From: Alphaproteobacteria bacterium
Lineage (GTDB): Bacteria > Pseudomonadota > Alphaproteobacteria > Micropepsales > Micropepsaceae
Assembly (NCBI GenBank): GCA_017308375.1
Contig: JAFKEW010000052.1
Span: forward strand, 1 to 64,000
Direction: 5' to 3'
DNA: 64,000 nucleotides
Below the pieces are notes generated by a model. The model was not told the origin of the DNA, did no database searches, and saw only the letters and a program-made list of their open reading frames with translations. This document shows positions 52,486-63,661 of this stretch, piece by piece. A program made the position numbers and the translations under genes. Each line of letters begins with the position of its first letter. Within the stretch, counting starts at the first letter, position 1.

Positions 52486-55400
52486 ATGGGTTATCCGCCG
52501 ACCCAGGGTCTTTATGATGCTGCCCGCGAGCACGACGCCTGTGGCGTCGGCTTTGTCGCGAACATCAAGGGCCGGAAATCTCACGATATCATCGCGCAGG
52601 GGCTGCAGCTTCTGATCAACCTCGACCATCGCGGCGCCGTCGGCGCCGATCCGCTGGTGGGTGACGGGGCAGGCTGCCTGATTCAGATTCCCGATGCGCT
52701 GCTGCGCGACTGGGCGGAAAAAACCCGGGTCGATCTTCCCCCGCTTGGCCAATATGCGGTGGCGATGTGTTTCCTGCCGCGCGATACCACCGCGCGCGAC
52801 ATCATCGTTCGCCGCTTTGAACATTTCATCAAGGTGGAAGGGCAGCGTCTGGTCGGCTGGCGCGATGTGCCGGTGACGCCAAAGGGCCTCGGCAAAACCG
52901 TGCTCGATCAGGCGCCTTTGATCCGTCAGGCGATCATCGCGCAAGGCAAGAATATCCGCGATCAGGATGCGTTTGAGCGCAAGCTGCTCGCCATCCGCAA
53001 GCAGACGCAGAATCCGTTGAGCGAGCTTGCGGGAAAGCATCAGAACCCGGCGATCACCGATTTCTACATGCCGTCTTTTTCGTCGCGCACGGTGGTCTAC
53101 AAGGGTCTGCTGCTCGCCCCCGATGTCGGCCGCTTTTATGACGATCTGCGCAATCCGCTGACGCAATCGGCCATCGCGCTGGTGCATCAGCGTTTCTCCA
53201 CCAACACGTTTCCGTCGTGGAAGCTCGCCCATCCCTATCGCTTCATCGCGCACAACGGTGAAATCAACACCGTGCGCGGCAATGTGAATTGGATGAATGC
53301 GCGCCGCCGCACGATGGAATCGGATCTGCTGGGCCCCGATCTCGACAAGATGTGGCCGCTGATCCCGCATGGCCAGTCCGATACGGCGTGTGTCGACAAT
53401 GCGCTCGAACTTTTGATGGCGGGCGGTTATCCGCTGGCGCATGCGGTGATGATGCTGATTCCGGAAGCCTGGGCCGGCAACACGCTGATGGATGCGGGCC
53501 GCAAGGCGTTCTACGAATATCATGCCGCCCTGCTCGAACCGTGGGATGGTCCGGCTGCGATTGCCTTCACCGACGGCCGGCAGATCGGCGCCACGCTGGA
53601 CCGCAACGGTCTCAGGCCCGCGCGCTACATCGTCACCACGGACGATCTGGTGATCCTCGCCTCCGAAGCGGGCGTGCTGCCGGTGCCGGAAGAAAAAATC
53701 GCGCGCAAATGGCGGCTGCAGCCTGGCAAAATGCTGCTGATCGATCTCGAACAGGGCCGCATCGTCGAGGATGAGGAGATCAAGCGCGATCTCGCCGCCG
53801 CCTGGCCTTATGCCGAATGGCTGGAAGAAGCGCAGTACAAGCTTGAAGATCTGCCGGATTCGTCGGAGCCGCCGCCGCGCAGCGCGAATTCCGCGCAGGA
53901 ATTTCTCAACTGGCAACAGGCCTTCGGCTACACCCAGGAAGACATCAAATTCTTCCTCGAACCGATGGCGAAATCGGGCGATGATCCCATCGGCTCGATG
54001 GGCACCGACACGCCATTGGCCGTGCTCTCGCAAAAGCCAAAGCTGCTCTACAATTATTTCAAACAGGGCTTTGCCCAGGTCACCAACCCGCCGATCGATC
54101 CGATCCGCGAAGAACTGGTGATGTCGCTGGTTTCGATGATCGGGCCCAGGCCCAATCTGTTCGGCCGTCAGGCCGGCACGCACAAGCGGCTGGAAGTGGC
54201 GCACCCGGTCCTGACCAACAGCGATCTGGAGAAAATCCGTTCCATCGAAACCCTGCTCGATGGCGCGCTGCGCACGGTGACGATCGATTGCACCTGGCCT
54301 GCGGCGGAAGGTGCTGCCGGTCTCGAAGCGGCCGTGACCAAAATCTGTCAGCAGGCGACCGACGCCGTGCTGGCCGATGCCAATATCCTCGTTCTGTCCG
54401 ACCGCGCGGTTTCGGCCACACGCATTCCGGTTCCGGCCGCGCTTGCCACCGCGGCGGTGCATCATCATCTGATCCGTCAGGGCCTGCGCATGCAGGCGGG
54501 GCTGGTGGTTGAAACCGGCGAAGCCCGTCAGGTGCATCATTTCTGTGTGCTGGCCGGTTATGGCGCCGAGGCGATCAATCCCTATCTCGCCTTCGATACG
54601 CTGGAGCAGATCCGCACCGAACAGGAACTGCCGATCACCGCTTACGAAGTGCAGAAGAACTACATCAAGGCAGTGAAAAAGGGTGTGATGAAGGTGATGT
54701 CCAAAATGGGCATCTCCACCTATCAATCCTATTGCGGCGCGCAGATTTTCGATGCGGTCGGGCTCTCCTCCGCCTTTGTCGAAAAATATTTCACCGGCAC
54801 ATCGACCGCGATCGAAGGCGTTGGCCTGACCGAGATTGCCGAGGAAGCCTTGCGCCGGCACGAAGCCGCCTTCGGCAGCAACCCGGTCTACAATTCGATG
54901 CTGGATGTCGGCGGCGATTATGCTTTCCGCCTGCGCGGCGAAGATCATGCCTGGACGCCCTACACCGTGTCGCGGCTTCAGCACGCGGTGCGCGGCAACC
55001 AGCCGGCGGAATATCTCGCCTTTGCCGAAGCCATCAATCAGCAGAACGAACGGCTGCTCACCATCCGCGGCCTGATGGAATTCAAGACCGACGGCCCCGG
55101 CATCCCGCTGGAGGCGGTGGAGCCGGCTTCCGAAATCGTCAAGCGTTTCTCCACCGGCGCGATGAGCTTCGGTTCGATCAGCCGTGAAGCGCACACCAAT
55201 CTCGCGATTGCGATGAACCGTATCGGCGGCCGTTCCAACACGGGCGAGGGCGGGGAGGAATCGGATCGTTTCAAACCGCTGCCCAATGGCGATTCCATGC
55301 GTTCCGCCATCAAACAGGTGGCCTCGGGCCGCTTCGGCGTCACGGCGGAATATCTCGTCAATGCCGACGATCTGCAGATCAAGATGGCGCAAGGGGCGAA

Positions 55401-57123
55401 ACCCGGCGAAGGCGGGCAATTGCCCGGCCACAAGGTGGACGAGAATATCGCCCGCGTGCGCCATTCCACCCCCGGTGTCGGCCTCATTTCGCCGCCGCCG
55501 CATCACGACATCTATTCGATCGAAGACCTGGCCCAGCTGATCTACGATCTGAAAAGCGTCAATCCTTCCGCGCGCATCTCGGTCAAGCTGGTGTCGGAAG
55601 TGGGCGTCGGCACGGTTGCCGCCGGTGTTGCCAAGGCGCGCGCCGATCATGTGACGATTTCGGGTTATGAAGGCGGCACCGGTGCTTCGCCGCTGACCTC
55701 GCTCACCCATGCCGGCAGTCCGTGGGAAATCGGCCTCGCCGAAACCCAGCAGACACTTGTGCTGAACGGTTTGCGCGGCCGCATCGCGGTACAGGCCGAT
55801 GGCGGCTTCCGCACCGGGCGCGACGTGGCGATGGGCATTCTGCTCGGCGCCGATGAATTCGGTTTCGCCACCGCGCCTTTGATCGCATCTGGCTGCATCA
55901 TGATGCGCAAATGCCATCTCAACACCTGCCCGGTCGGCGTTGCGACACAGGACCCGGTTTTGCGCAAGCGTTTCACCGGCCAGCCGGAACATGTGATCAA
56001 TTACTTCTTCTTCGTGGCGGAAGAATTGCGCGGCATCATGGCCAAACTCGGCTTCCGCACGGTCGATGAGATGATCGGCCGGGTGGATCGCATCGATGCG
56101 CGCAAGGCCATCGGCCATTGGAAGGCCGAAGGCGTCGATCTGTCGAAGCTGCTTTATCAGGTGCCCGCGAAACCGGGTGTCGCGATCCGCCATTGCGAAA
56201 AACAGGATCACGGTCTCGATCAGGCGCTGGACCGCGAATTGATCGCGGCCGTGAAGCCCGCCATCGAAACCGGGCAGGCGATCCGGCTCGAACGCACCAT
56301 CCGCAACGTGCATCGCACGGTGGGCGCCATGCTGTCGGGCGAAATCGCGCGGCGTTACGGCCATGCGGGTCTGGCGGAAGACACCATTCATATCCGCTTC
56401 GACGGCACCGCCGGGCAAAGCTTCGGCGCTTTCCTCGCCCATGGGGTTTCGTTCGAACTGGTGGGCGATGCCAATGACTATGTCGGCAAGGGCCTTTCCG
56501 GCGGCCGTGTGGTGGTGCGCCAGCCTGCGGGCATTGCGCGCGATCCAACCCGGAACATCATCATCGGCAACACGGTGCTCTATGGCGCCATCGCGGGCGA
56601 GGCCCATTTCGAAGGCGTGGCCGGTGAACGCTTCGCGGTGCGCAATTCGGGTGCCGTTGCGGTGGTCGAAGGGACCGGCGATCACGGTTGCGAATATATG
56701 ACCGGTGGCGTGGTGGTGGTGCTGGGCCGCACGGGCCGCAATTTCGCGGCCGGCATGTCTGGCGGCATCGCCTATGTCTACGATGGCGACGGCGATTTCG
56801 AAAAACTGTGCAACACCGCCATGGTCTCGCTCTCGCGCATTTCCCCGGTGGAGGATGCAGGCGATGACGAAGGCCGCCCGCGTGCCACCGCCCCCGGCGT
56901 GCAGGATAACGGCATGGGCGATCCCTTGCGCTTCGATGCCGAACGTCTGCGCATTCTGGTCGAACGCCATGCCCGGCTGACGGGCAGTGCGCGGGCTCAC
57001 GCGCTTCTGGCCGATTGGCCAACCGCGCTGTCGCGCTTCGTCAAGGTGCTGCCGAATGATTTCGCGCGCGCCTTGGCCGAAAAGAAATCGCCGCGCGCGT
57101 CAAGCGCGGTGGCGGCGGCCTGA
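52486..57123 (+). CDS. gltB: Glutamate synthase large subunit
   Basis: A 1545-residue enzyme. The N-terminal 18 residues form a propeptide; Cys19 (ACGVGFV) becomes the Ntn nucleophile of the glutaminase domain (about 19-430). The central domain spans about 470-770, the FMN/synthase domain about 830-1200 ([10 protein letters not shown], then [14 protein letters not shown]), and the 3Fe-4S ligands lie in [15 protein letters not shown]. The C-terminal beta helix has repeated Gly-rich turns. It makes two glutamates from glutamine and 2-oxoglutarate with GltD. A GC hairpin at 52439-52458 lies in the leader. gltD follows after 48 bp. Confidence 0.97.
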   Translation: MGYPPTQGLYDAAREHDACGVGFVANIKGRKSHDIIAQGLQLLINLDHRGAVGADPLVGDGAGCLIQIPDALLRDWAEKTRVDLPPLGQYAVAMCFLPRDTTARDIIVRRFEHFIKVEGQRLVGWRDVPVTPKGLGKTVLDQAPLIRQAIIAQGKNIRDQDAFERKLLAIRKQTQNPLSELAGKHQNPAITDFYMPSFSSRTVVYKGLLLAPDVGRFYDDLRNPLTQSAIALVHQRFSTNTFPSWKLAHPYRFIAHNGEINTVRGNVNWMNARRRTMESDLLGPDLDKMWPLIPHGQSDTACVDNALELLMAGGYPLAHAVMMLIPEAWAGNTLMDAGRKAFYEYHAALLEPWDGPAAIAFTDGRQIGATLDRNGLRPARYIVTTDDLVILASEAGVLPVPEEKIARKWRLQPGKMLLIDLEQGRIVEDEEIKRDLAAAWPYAEWLEEAQYKLEDLPDSSEPPPRSANSAQEFLNWQQAFGYTQEDIKFFLEPMAKSGDDPIGSMGTDTPLAVLSQKPKLLYNYFKQGFAQVTNPPIDPIREELVMSLVSMIGPRPNLFGRQAGTHKRLEVAHPVLTNSDLEKIRSIETLLDGALRTVTIDCTWPAAEGAAGLEAAVTKICQQATDAVLADANILVLSDRAVSATRIPVPAALATAAVHHHLIRQGLRMQAGLVVETGEARQVHHFCVLAGYGAEAINPYLAFDTLEQIRTEQELPITAYEVQKNYIKAVKKGVMKVMSKMGISTYQSYCGAQIFDAVGLSSAFVEKYFTGTSTAIEGVGLTEIAEEALRRHEAAFGSNPVYNSMLDVGGDYAFRLRGEDHAWTPYTVSRLQHAVRGNQPAEYLAFAEAINQQNERLLTIRGLMEFKTDGPGIPLEAVEPASEIVKRFSTGAMSFGSISREAHTNLAIAMNRIGGRSNTGEGGEESDRFKPLPNGDSMRSAIKQVASGRFGVTAEYLVNADDLQIKMAQGAKPGEGGQLPGHKVDENIARVRHSTPGVGLISPPPHHDIYSIEDLAQLIYDLKSVNPSARISVKLVSEVGVGTVAAGVAKARADHVTISGYEGGTGASPLTSLTHAGSPWEIGLAETQQTLVLNGLRGRIAVQADGGFRTGRDVAMGILLGADEFGFATAPLIASGCIMMRKCHLNTCPVGVATQDPVLRKRFTGQPEHVINYFFFVAEELRGIMAKLGFRTVDEMIGRVDRIDARKAIGHWKAEGVDLSKLLYQVPAKPGVAIRHCEKQDHGLDQALDRELIAAVKPAIETGQAIRLERTIRNVHRTVGAMLSGEIARRYGHAGLAEDTIHIRFDGTAGQSFGAFLAHGVSFELVGDANDYVGKGLSGGRVVVRQPAGIARDPTRNIIIGNTVLYGAIAGEAHFEGVAGERFAVRNSGAVAVVEGTGDHGCEYMTGGVVVVLGRTGRNFAAGMSGGIAYVYDGDGDFEKLCNTAMVSLSRISPVEDAGDDEGRPRATAPGVQDNGMGDPLRFDAERLRILVERHARLTGSARAHALLADWPTALSRFVKVLPNDFARALAEKKSPRASSAVAAA

Positions 57124-57171
57124 CGGTGGCGATGATGACAACACAAACCCGCATCAGCAGGAGCGGTCTTG

Positions 57172-58623
57172 ATGGGTAAGATCACCGGTTTCCTGGAGTT
57201 CGAGCGTAGCGACCGCCCTTATGAAAAGGCGGAAAAGCGGCGCACCAACTGGAAAGAGTTCGTCAAGCCGCTCGCTTACGACGATGTTTCGCGGCAGGCC
57301 TCGCGTTGCATGGATTGCGGCGTGCCCTATTGCCACAATGGCTGTCCGGTCAACAATCTGATCCCGGACTGGAACGATCTCGTCTATCGCGACCAGTGGC
57401 GCACCGCGCTCGAAACGCTGCACTCCACCAACAACTTCCCGGAATTCACCGGCCGCATCTGCCCCGCCCCGTGCGAGGCGTCGTGCACCCTCAACATCAT
57501 CGAAAAGCCGGTTACGATCAAAACCATCGAATGCCAGATCGTCGATCGCGGCTGGGAAGAAGGCTGGGTTCAGCCGCAGATCCCGAAGGTGAAAACCGGG
57601 CGCAATGTGGCGGTGGTGGGCTCGGGCCCCGCGGGCCTTGCCTGTGCGCAACAGCTTGCGCGCGCGGGTCACAACGTCACTCTGTTTGAAAAGAGCGACC
57701 GTATCGGCGGTCTGCTGCGCTACGGCATCCCCGATTTCAAACTGGAAAAGCATCTGATCGACCGGCGCATGCGCCAGATGGAGGCCGAAGGCGTCACTTT
57801 CCGCACCGGCGTCGAGGTCGGCGTCGGCATTTCGGTTGCCATGCTGCTCGCGGATTTCGATGCGCTGGTGCTCTCGGGCGGGGCGGAAAACCCGCGCGAT
57901 CTGGAGATTGAGGGCCGCGAACTTTCCGGCATTCATTTCGCGATGGATTTCCTGCGCCAGCAGAACAAGCGCAATGCCGGTGATGATGAAGCCCATGCCG
58001 CGCCCGATGGCACCATCAGCGCCAAGGGCAAGCATGTGGTGGTGATCGGCGGTGGCGATACGGGGTCGGATTGCATCGGCACCTCCATCCGCCAGGGGGC
58101 TGCGTCGGTGACCCAGCTTGAGATCATGCCCCAGCCGCCGGCGCACGAGAACAAGGCACTGACCTGGCCGGACTGGCCGCTGAAATTCCGCACCTCGTCC
58201 TCTCAGGAAGAAGGCTGCGAACGCGACTGGTCGGTGCTGACCCGGCGCGCCATCGGCGAAAACGGCCGCATCACCGCGCTCGAATGCGCCCGTGTCGAAT
58301 GGGTGAAGGGGGCCGATGGCCGCCAGCGCATGGAAGAAATACCCGAAGGCCGCTTTCAGCTGAAGGCGGATCTGGTTCTGCTCGCGATGGGTTTTCTTGG
58401 CCCCCGCGCGGGCGGGCTTCTGGAACAATCCGGTGTCGCGCGCGATCCCCGCGGCAATGTCGCGGCCAATGTGGTGGATTACAAAACCTCGGCGGCGAAG
58501 ATGTTCTCCTGCGGCGATATGCGCCGCGGCCAGTCGCTGGTGGTGTGGGCGATCCGCGAAGGGCGCCAATGCGCCCGTGCGGTGGATGAATTCCTGATGG
58601 GAACAAGCCTTCTGCCGCGCTGA
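57172..58623 (+). CDS. gltD: Glutamate synthase small subunit (NADPH)
   Basis: A 483-residue subunit. N-terminal cysteines for two 4Fe-4S clusters lie in [17 protein letters not shown] and CPAPCEASC. The FAD fold is [20 protein letters not shown], and the NADPH fold [17 protein letters not shown]. It passes electrons from NADPH to GltB. ATG 57172 ([10 protein letters not shown]) has GGAG upstream; a TTG one codon earlier is not needed. Full length. Confidence 0.97.
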   Translation: MGKITGFLEFERSDRPYEKAEKRRTNWKEFVKPLAYDDVSRQASRCMDCGVPYCHNGCPVNNLIPDWNDLVYRDQWRTALETLHSTNNFPEFTGRICPAPCEASCTLNIIEKPVTIKTIECQIVDRGWEEGWVQPQIPKVKTGRNVAVVGSGPAGLACAQQLARAGHNVTLFEKSDRIGGLLRYGIPDFKLEKHLIDRRMRQMEAEGVTFRTGVEVGVGISVAMLLADFDALVLSGGAENPRDLEIEGRELSGIHFAMDFLRQQNKRNAGDDEAHAAPDGTISAKGKHVVVIGGGDTGSDCIGTSIRQGAASVTQLEIMPQPPAHENKALTWPDWPLKFRTSSSQEEGCERDWSVLTRRAIGENGRITALECARVEWVKGADGRQRMEEIPEGRFQLKADLVLLAMGFLGPRAGGLLEQSGVARDPRGNVAANVVDYKTSAAKMFSCGDMRRGQSLVVWAIREGRQCARAVDEFLMGTSLLPR

Positions 58624-58739
58624 CCGGCCGAGACGTTCAGGCCTGGAAAAAGGTGCCGGGCGGGCGCCATTGACGCTCGCCGTGCGGGCGCCTTAAATCG
58701 CTCGCGATAACAATTTGTCAGGGAAATACGAGGTTCTCC

Positions 58740-59978
58740 ATGTCTGAAGCCTACATCATCGATGCCTGCCGCACGCCACGCGGCATCGGCAAGGTCGGCA
58801 AGGGTGCGCTGGCCGACATTCATCCGCAGCGTCTTGCCTCCACCGTTTTGAAGGCGCTTGCCGAACGCAATAATCTGAACACGGCGGAGGTGGACGACAT
58901 TATCTGGGGCACCTCGTCCCAGCGCGGCAAACAGGGCGGCGATCTCGGCCGCATGGCGGCCCTCGATGCCGGCTATGACACCCGCGCCAGCGGCGTCACG
59001 CTCGACCGTTTCTGCGGTTCGGGCATCACATCGGTGAATTTTGCCGCCGCCCAGATCATGTCCGGCATGGAAGATCTGGTCATCGCCGGCGGTACGGAGA
59101 TGATGAGCTACACCGCATCGTCCGCCGATCCGAAGGCGCCGCCGATGATGGATGGCGGCAATCTGCATCTGCGCGCGCTGCATCCCCAGTCGCATCAGGG
59201 CGTCTGCGCCGATGCGATCGCAACGCTTGAGGGCATTACCCGCCGCGCGACGGAAGAACTCGCGGTCGTCAGCCAGCAGCGGGCCGATGCCGCGATCAAG
59301 GGCAATCATTTCAAGAAAAGCCTGGTGCCGGTCTATCACGAAGACGGCACGCTGGCGCTCGATCATGAAGAATTCCCCCGCCCGCAGACGACGCTGGAAG
59401 CACTTGCCGCGCTGAAGCCGTCCTTTGCCGCGATGGCGGAAGTGCCGCTGGATGAAAAGGGCACCACCTATGGCGGCCTGATCCGTCAGGTCTATCCTGA
59501 CCTCAAGATCGAACACATCCATCATGCCGGCAATTCGTCGGGTGTGGTCGATGGTGCCGCGGCTGTTCTGCTCGCCTCGCCCGCTTATGCGAAGAAGCAC
59601 GGCCTGAAGCCGCGCGCGCGCTTCGTCGCCATGGCCAATATGGGTGACAGCCCGACCCTGATGCTGAATGCGCCGGTTCCCGCCGCGCGCAAGGTGCTGG
59701 AGAAAGCGGGCCTGACGCTGGACGATATCGACCTGATCGAAATCAACGAGGCGTTTGCCGTCGTCGCGGAAAAATTCATCCGCGATCTGAAGGTCGACCG
59801 CAACAAGGTCAATGTGAATGGCGGCGCCATGGCGCTCGGCCATCCCATCGGCGCTACGGGTTCGATCCTGATCGGCACGGTGCTGGATGAACTGGAACGC
59901 CGCGACCTGAAGCGTGGCCTCGTCACCATGTGCGCCGCGGGCGGCATGGCACCGGCCATCATCATCGAACGCATGTGA
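58740..59978 (+). CDS. Acetyl-CoA acyltransferase (thiolase)
   Basis: A 412-residue thiolase with Cys92 in DRFCGSG (acyl nucleophile), NEAFAVVAEKF, His in GGAMALGHPIGATG and the second Cys in MCAAGGMAPA. Degradative and synthetic thiolases cannot be separated with certainty by eye; a FadA-like role in beta-oxidation is my first choice. It has its own GC-poor leader (AATTTGTCAGGGAAATACGAGG, trimmed) with GAGG as ribosome site, and ends in a strong terminator, so it is monocistronic. Confidence 0.92.
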   Translation: MSEAYIIDACRTPRGIGKVGKGALADIHPQRLASTVLKALAERNNLNTAEVDDIIWGTSSQRGKQGGDLGRMAALDAGYDTRASGVTLDRFCGSGITSVNFAAAQIMSGMEDLVIAGGTEMMSYTASSADPKAPPMMDGGNLHLRALHPQSHQGVCADAIATLEGITRRATEELAVVSQQRADAAIKGNHFKKSLVPVYHEDGTLALDHEEFPRPQTTLEALAALKPSFAAMAEVPLDEKGTTYGGLIRQVYPDLKIEHIHHAGNSSGVVDGAAAVLLASPAYAKKHGLKPRARFVAMANMGDSPTLMLNAPVPAARKVLEKAGLTLDDIDLIEINEAFAVVAEKFIRDLKVDRNKVNVNGGAMALGHPIGATGSILIGTVLDELERRDLKRGLVTMCAAGGMAPAIIIERM

Positions 59979-60003
59979 TCTTCAGCGTTTATTGCCTGAA
60001 CAG

Positions 60004-60036
60004 AACGCCGCCGGGAAACCGGCGGCGTTTTCTTTT
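60004..60036 (+). terminator. Terminator after the thiolase gene
   Basis: An 11-bp stem AACGCCGCCGG / CCGGCGGCGTT with a GAAA loop, then TTCTTTT. Confidence 0.9.
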
Positions 60037-60044
60037 CGTCCGGA

Positions 60045-60087
60045 GCGCAATCGGAAAAGTGTGAAGCGGTTTTCCGGAAGATTGCGC
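60045..60087. repeat. Palindromic intergenic repeat element
   Basis: GCGCAATC-GGAAAA ... TTTTCC-GGAA-GATTGCGC, a 43-bp interrupted palindrome. Related fragments (GCGCAATCGGA, and GATTCCGGCGAATCCGGTTTTGC) occur at 36694-36738. This matches the style of abundant palindromic repeats in Rhizobiales-type genomes. Confidence 0.6.
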
Positions 60088-60190
60088 GACAAAATAAAGA
60101 GCTTGAACAAAATTATGATTTCACGGAATCCGATTTTGCTCTGCCCGGAATTGGTGCATCCTTGAAAGAAAAGTATCAGGGAGAAGCGGT

Positions 60191-61396
60191 ATGGACGGAT
60201 TGTTCGCAGATCTTCTCGTCATCGATTGCGCCAGCTTCATTGCCGGCCCCGCGGCGGCCACCATGCTGGCCGATTTCGGCGCCCGCGAGATAAAGATCGA
60301 ACCGCCGGTCACGGGCGACAGTTACCGCCAGCTCAAACATCTGCCCAGCATGCCGCCATCGGAACACGATTATTCCTGGCTGCTCGACAACCGGAACAAG
60401 GAAAGTCTGGCGCTGGATCTGAAACAGGCGCCCGCGCGCGCGATCTTCGAAACGCTTCTGAAAAGGTGCGATGTCTTCATCACCAATTATCCCGGTCCGG
60501 TGCGGGAAAAGCTGCGCTTGCGCGCCGACGATCTCTTGCCGCTCAATCCGCGGCTGATCTATGCCTCCATCACCCCTTATGGCGAGTCGGGGCCGGAGAA
60601 GGATCGCACCGGTTACGATGCCACGGCGTGGTGGGCGCGCTCCGGCCTGATGGATCATGTCCGCGCCTCCCCCGATGCGGCGCCGGGCCTTTCGGTGCCG
60701 GGCATGGGCGATCACCCGACCGCCGCCACCTTGTTTGCAGGCATTGCCGCCGCCCTCTACCGGCGGGAGAAGACGGGCAAGGGCGGTCACGTTTCCACAT
60801 CGCTGCTCGCCAACGGGTTGTGGTCCAATGCCGTGCTGGTACAGGCCGCGCTTTGCGGCGCCGATCTTGGCATCCGCCGCGGCCGTGGCGAAAGAAGCGC
60901 ACTGACAGAGCTTTATTGTTGCAAGGACGGGCGCTGGTTCATGCTTGTCATCATCAACGATACGCGCGATTGGCCGCGCCTGCTCGCATGTCTCGGCAAA
61001 GGCGAATGGGCATCCGATCCCCGCTTTGCGACGGCGGATGCGCGCAAGGCCAATGCCGCCTATCTGGTCGCACTGCTGGAAGATGTGTTCGCGGGCGATG
61101 ATTGGGCCCATTGGCAGGCCTGTTTCGAAGCCGCCGCCATCCCCGTCGGCGCGATTTCGCGCACTGCCGACCACATCGTGGATGGGCAGATTGCCGCCAA
61201 TGATTTCTTTCGCGATATTGCGGGTGTTGCCGGGGTGAAAACCATCGACAATCCGGTGCAGATCGCGGGCTGCGCGAAAGTGCCGCCGCGCAAGGCGCCG
61301 GACATCGGTCAGCATACAAGCGCGATCCTGCGGGAGTTGGGATTGGCGCAAGCCGAGATTGCGGCGCTGGCCGAATGCGGTGCGGCTGGTTTATGA
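60191..61396 (+). CDS. CaiB/BaiF (class III) CoA-transferase
   Basis: A 401-residue class III CoA-transferase: LLVIDCASFIAGPAAATMLADFGA at the N-terminus, SLALDLKQAPARAIFETLLK, TNYPGPVREKL, and the catalytic-Asp block GMGDHPTAATLFAGIAAALYRRE. It moves CoA between carboxylic acids to activate a substrate for beta-oxidation. The MDR reductase gene follows after 24 bp, so both may serve one degradation route. Substrate unknown. Confidence 0.92.
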   Translation: MDGLFADLLVIDCASFIAGPAAATMLADFGAREIKIEPPVTGDSYRQLKHLPSMPPSEHDYSWLLDNRNKESLALDLKQAPARAIFETLLKRCDVFITNYPGPVREKLRLRADDLLPLNPRLIYASITPYGESGPEKDRTGYDATAWWARSGLMDHVRASPDAAPGLSVPGMGDHPTAATLFAGIAAALYRREKTGKGGHVSTSLLANGLWSNAVLVQAALCGADLGIRRGRGERSALTELYCCKDGRWFMLVIINDTRDWPRLLACLGKGEWASDPRFATADARKANAAYLVALLEDVFAGDDWAHWQACFEAAAIPVGAISRTADHIVDGQIAANDFFRDIAGVAGVKTIDNPVQIAGCAKVPPRKAPDIGQHTSAILRELGLAQAEIAALAECGAAGL

Positions 61397-61420
61397 CATT
61401 CGCGTGAAAGGAAGCCGCTG

Positions 61421-62413
61421 ATGCAATCGCGTGCCGTTCTGTTGCGCCGCCGCCCGGTGGGCATGCCGATGCCGGATGATTTCGAATTGCGTGCATCCGA
61501 TCTCGGTCCGCGTGCGCGCGGGTTTGTGCGGGTGAAGAACCGTTTTGTCTCGATCGATCCTTATATGCGTGGGCGCATGGCGGGGCGGGCGGGTTATGCC
61601 GCCTCCTTCGCGCTTGGCGAGACCGTTCCCGGCCGCACGATTGGGGAGGTGATCGAAAGCGATGGCCCGCTGAAACCGGGTGCTCTGGTGCGCACCCTGT
61701 CGGGCTGGCGTGAGGTCTTCGATGCCCGCCCGGACGAAATTGAAACTCTCGATCCGCGCGGCCTGCCGCCGGAAACCTTTCTCGGCGTCGCCGGTGTGTC
61801 CGGGCTCAGCGCCTATGCTGGGCTTACCCGCATCGCGCAACTGAAACCGGGTGAAACCCTGTTCGTCTCGGCGGCCTCCGGCGCGGTCGGTTCGGTCGCC
61901 TGTCAATTGGGCCGCATCATGGGCGCGCGCGTTGTCGGCTCCGCCGGTGGCCCTGCCAAATGCGCGTTCCTGCGCGAAATCGGCGTCGATGCGGTGATCG
62001 ATTACAAGGCGGAATCCGATCTGGCGGCCGCGCTTGCCCGCGCCGCGCCGGGTGGTATCGATGTCTATTTCGACAATGTCGGCGGCGCCCATCTCGATGC
62101 GGCCGTGGGTGCCTTGCGTCCCTTCGGCCGTATCGCGATCTGCGGCATGATCAGCGCCTACAATGCGGATGGTCCGCAGCCCGGCCCCAATCTGATGCAG
62201 CTCGTCGGCCGTTCCGCCCGGATCGAAGGTTTCCTTACCGCCAATCACATGGACCTGATGGAGCGTTTCATCGGCTATATGGCCGGCTGGATCGCATCTG
62301 GTGCGGTAAAATATCGTGACACGATTTACGATGGAATCGAGAATGCCCCACGTGCCTTCATCGGCCTGTTCAGGGGCGATAATTTCGGTAAGCCGCTGAT
62401 CAGGATTGCGTGA
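61421..62413 (+). CDS. Zinc-independent NADP-dependent oxidoreductase (MDR, CurA-like)
   Basis: A 330-residue medium-chain reductase of the leukotriene B4 dehydrogenase type. SIDPYMRGRM is the family start block, LFVSAASGAVGSVACQLGRI the NADPH fold, and YFDNVGGAHLDAAV and GRIAICGMISAYN follow. Zinc ligands are absent. It reduces the C=C of enones. Its end overlaps the opposing methyltransferase by 14 bp. Confidence 0.92.
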   Translation: MQSRAVLLRRRPVGMPMPDDFELRASDLGPRARGFVRVKNRFVSIDPYMRGRMAGRAGYAASFALGETVPGRTIGEVIESDGPLKPGALVRTLSGWREVFDARPDEIETLDPRGLPPETFLGVAGVSGLSAYAGLTRIAQLKPGETLFVSAASGAVGSVACQLGRIMGARVVGSAGGPAKCAFLREIGVDAVIDYKAESDLAAALARAAPGGIDVYFDNVGGAHLDAAVGALRPFGRIAICGMISAYNADGPQPGPNLMQLVGRSARIEGFLTANHMDLMERFIGYMAGWIASGAVKYRDTIYDGIENAPRAFIGLFRGDNFGKPLIRIA

Positions 62414-63029
62414 TTCTCGCCGATAGCGCGATCAGGGGATCGCCCGCCACCCCATCACACAGGATATGTGTGGCAATGCCGTCAAATCCGGCGTGCTCAA
62501 GATAAAGTTCGATCAGCCGCGCATGATCTTCATGGCCAAGGGCCAGCCAGATTGCGACCGCCTTGGTCGGGAAACAGCGGTTGGAGAAACTGATGATGAT
62601 CCTGCCGCCTGGCCTTAGCACGCGTGCGCATTCCTTCAGAACCGCAATCGGTTTTTCCAGATACTGGATGGAAACCGCGATCAGAACGGCATCCACCGAT
62701 TGCGCCGCAAGCGGCAGGTGCACGTCCCGGTTCAGATCCTGCACGAACCAGCGCTGAAACCGCGGATTGTTCCGCAATTCGTCCGCGTTCATGCCGTGGC
62801 CGATCACGTCTGCGAATGGTACATCCTCCGGCAGGTGGCTGATCCAGCTGCTCATCAGGTCGAGGATGACAGCACCTTCCGTCAGCGCGCGGCGATAAAA
62901 GCTGGTCAGCGCCGCAATCGCGCCATCGTCGATATGGGTGACGAAGCGCGGCTCGGCATAGAAATCCGCATCGTCGCTTCCATCCTGTTTCGCGAAGGCA
63001 TTTGCGGGAAAAGCGGGTTCATCCGTCAT
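62400..63029 (-). CDS. SAM-dependent methyltransferase (type 11-like)
   Basis: A 209-residue protein: VILDLMSSWISHLPED (altered motif I), VIGHGMNADELRNN, VQDLNRDVHLPLAAQSVDAVLIAVSIQYLEKP, and LRPGGRIIISFSNRCFPTKAV. The motif I Gly run is replaced by MSSW, as in a group of plant and bacterial methyltransferase-like proteins, so AdoMet binding is likely but altered. The longer frame (63407) is not supported. Substrate unknown. Confidence 0.8.
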   Translation of the reverse strand: MTDEPAFPANAFAKQDGSDDADFYAEPRFVTHIDDGAIAALTSFYRRALTEGAVILDLMSSWISHLPEDVPFADVIGHGMNADELRNNPRFQRWFVQDLNRDVHLPLAAQSVDAVLIAVSIQYLEKPIAVLKECARVLRPGGRIIISFSNRCFPTKAVAIWLALGHEDHARLIELYLEHAGFDGIATHILCDGVAGDPLIALSARITQS

Positions 63030-63242
63030 GGTTTTCTCGTGGGGCAGGCATTGCAAGCATTGTGTCACCGAACCCGGCGCGGTTTGCCGGGCGCCGATTG
63101 CGAAGGTGGGCGTGGTGCGGCACGGGCGCAGATTGCGCCCGTCTGTCCGCGGCCTGTACCATCGATGTCGCTTTTGTACGCCACGCCGAAGGACATTCCC
63201 CAAAGGATATTTCCTAGAGGATAATCCCCAGAGGACAACCCC

Positions 63243-63461
63243 ATGTCGACAACCGCCGCCATCGCCAGCCGCCATCTCGATGCCGCCCTTGCCGAAGCCG
63301 CTAGCGCCGGTCTCGACAAGGATGCACTTTACCGCGCCATGCTGGGCCATGTGGTGTCGAAATATCTCGAATACCGCAGCGTGAAGGACGTGCAGTCCGA
63401 ACTGCATTTCCTCGCCGACAATTGCGACCCCGACACCGATTTCGAATTCATGCGGCCTTAG
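63243..63461 (+). CDS. Small acidic conserved-looking protein (72 aa)
   Basis: A 72-residue helical protein (HLDAALAEAASAGLDKDALYRAMLGHVV, then KDVQSELHFLADNCDPDTDFEFMRP). CCAGAGGACAACCCC precedes the ATG. The leader holds three related GGA(T/C)A(A/T)-type repeats (AAGGATATTTCC, AGAGGATAATCCC, AGAGGACAACCCC). No family recognised. Confidence 0.6.
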   Translation: MSTTAAIASRHLDAALAEAASAGLDKDALYRAMLGHVVSKYLEYRSVKDVQSELHFLADNCDPDTDFEFMRP

Positions 63462-63490
63462 ATCTGTATCAGATTGAATGACCGTACTTC

Positions 63491-63537
63491 ACTTGTCATG
63501 GCCCACACTTGTCATGGCCCACCGGAGTGTGGGCCAT
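63491..63537. repeat. Tandem 16-bp repeat with inverted partner
   Basis: ACTTGTCATGGCCCAC is present twice head-to-tail (63491-63506, 63507-63522), followed by the inverted GTGGGCCAT (63529-63537). An intergenic REP-like hairpin is the likely identity. Confidence 0.6.
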
Positions 63538-63611
63538 CCAGGTGAAACGGCGCGCATTTTGACAGGAAAGGGCGCAGACGGTTCTGCAACAGAAGGGACA
63601 ATGCCAACTGG

Positions 63612-63633
63612 ATGGCCTGCATTTGCAGGCCAT
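63612..63633. repeat. Perfect 10-bp palindrome near the pseudogene end
   Basis: ATGGCCTGCA-TT-TGCAGGCCAT. It may belong to the same repeat family as the element 80 bp upstream (shared ATGGCC core) or serve as a bidirectional terminator. Confidence 0.5.
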
Positions 63634-63661
63634 GACATTGCGCGCAAAGGTTCGCACGCCT

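Noticed and set aside
52336..57000. 1554-codon open frame antisense to gltB
   Set aside because: It mirrors gltB in a GC-rich genome, is His/Arg/Asp-rich, has no recognisable domain and no ribosome site.
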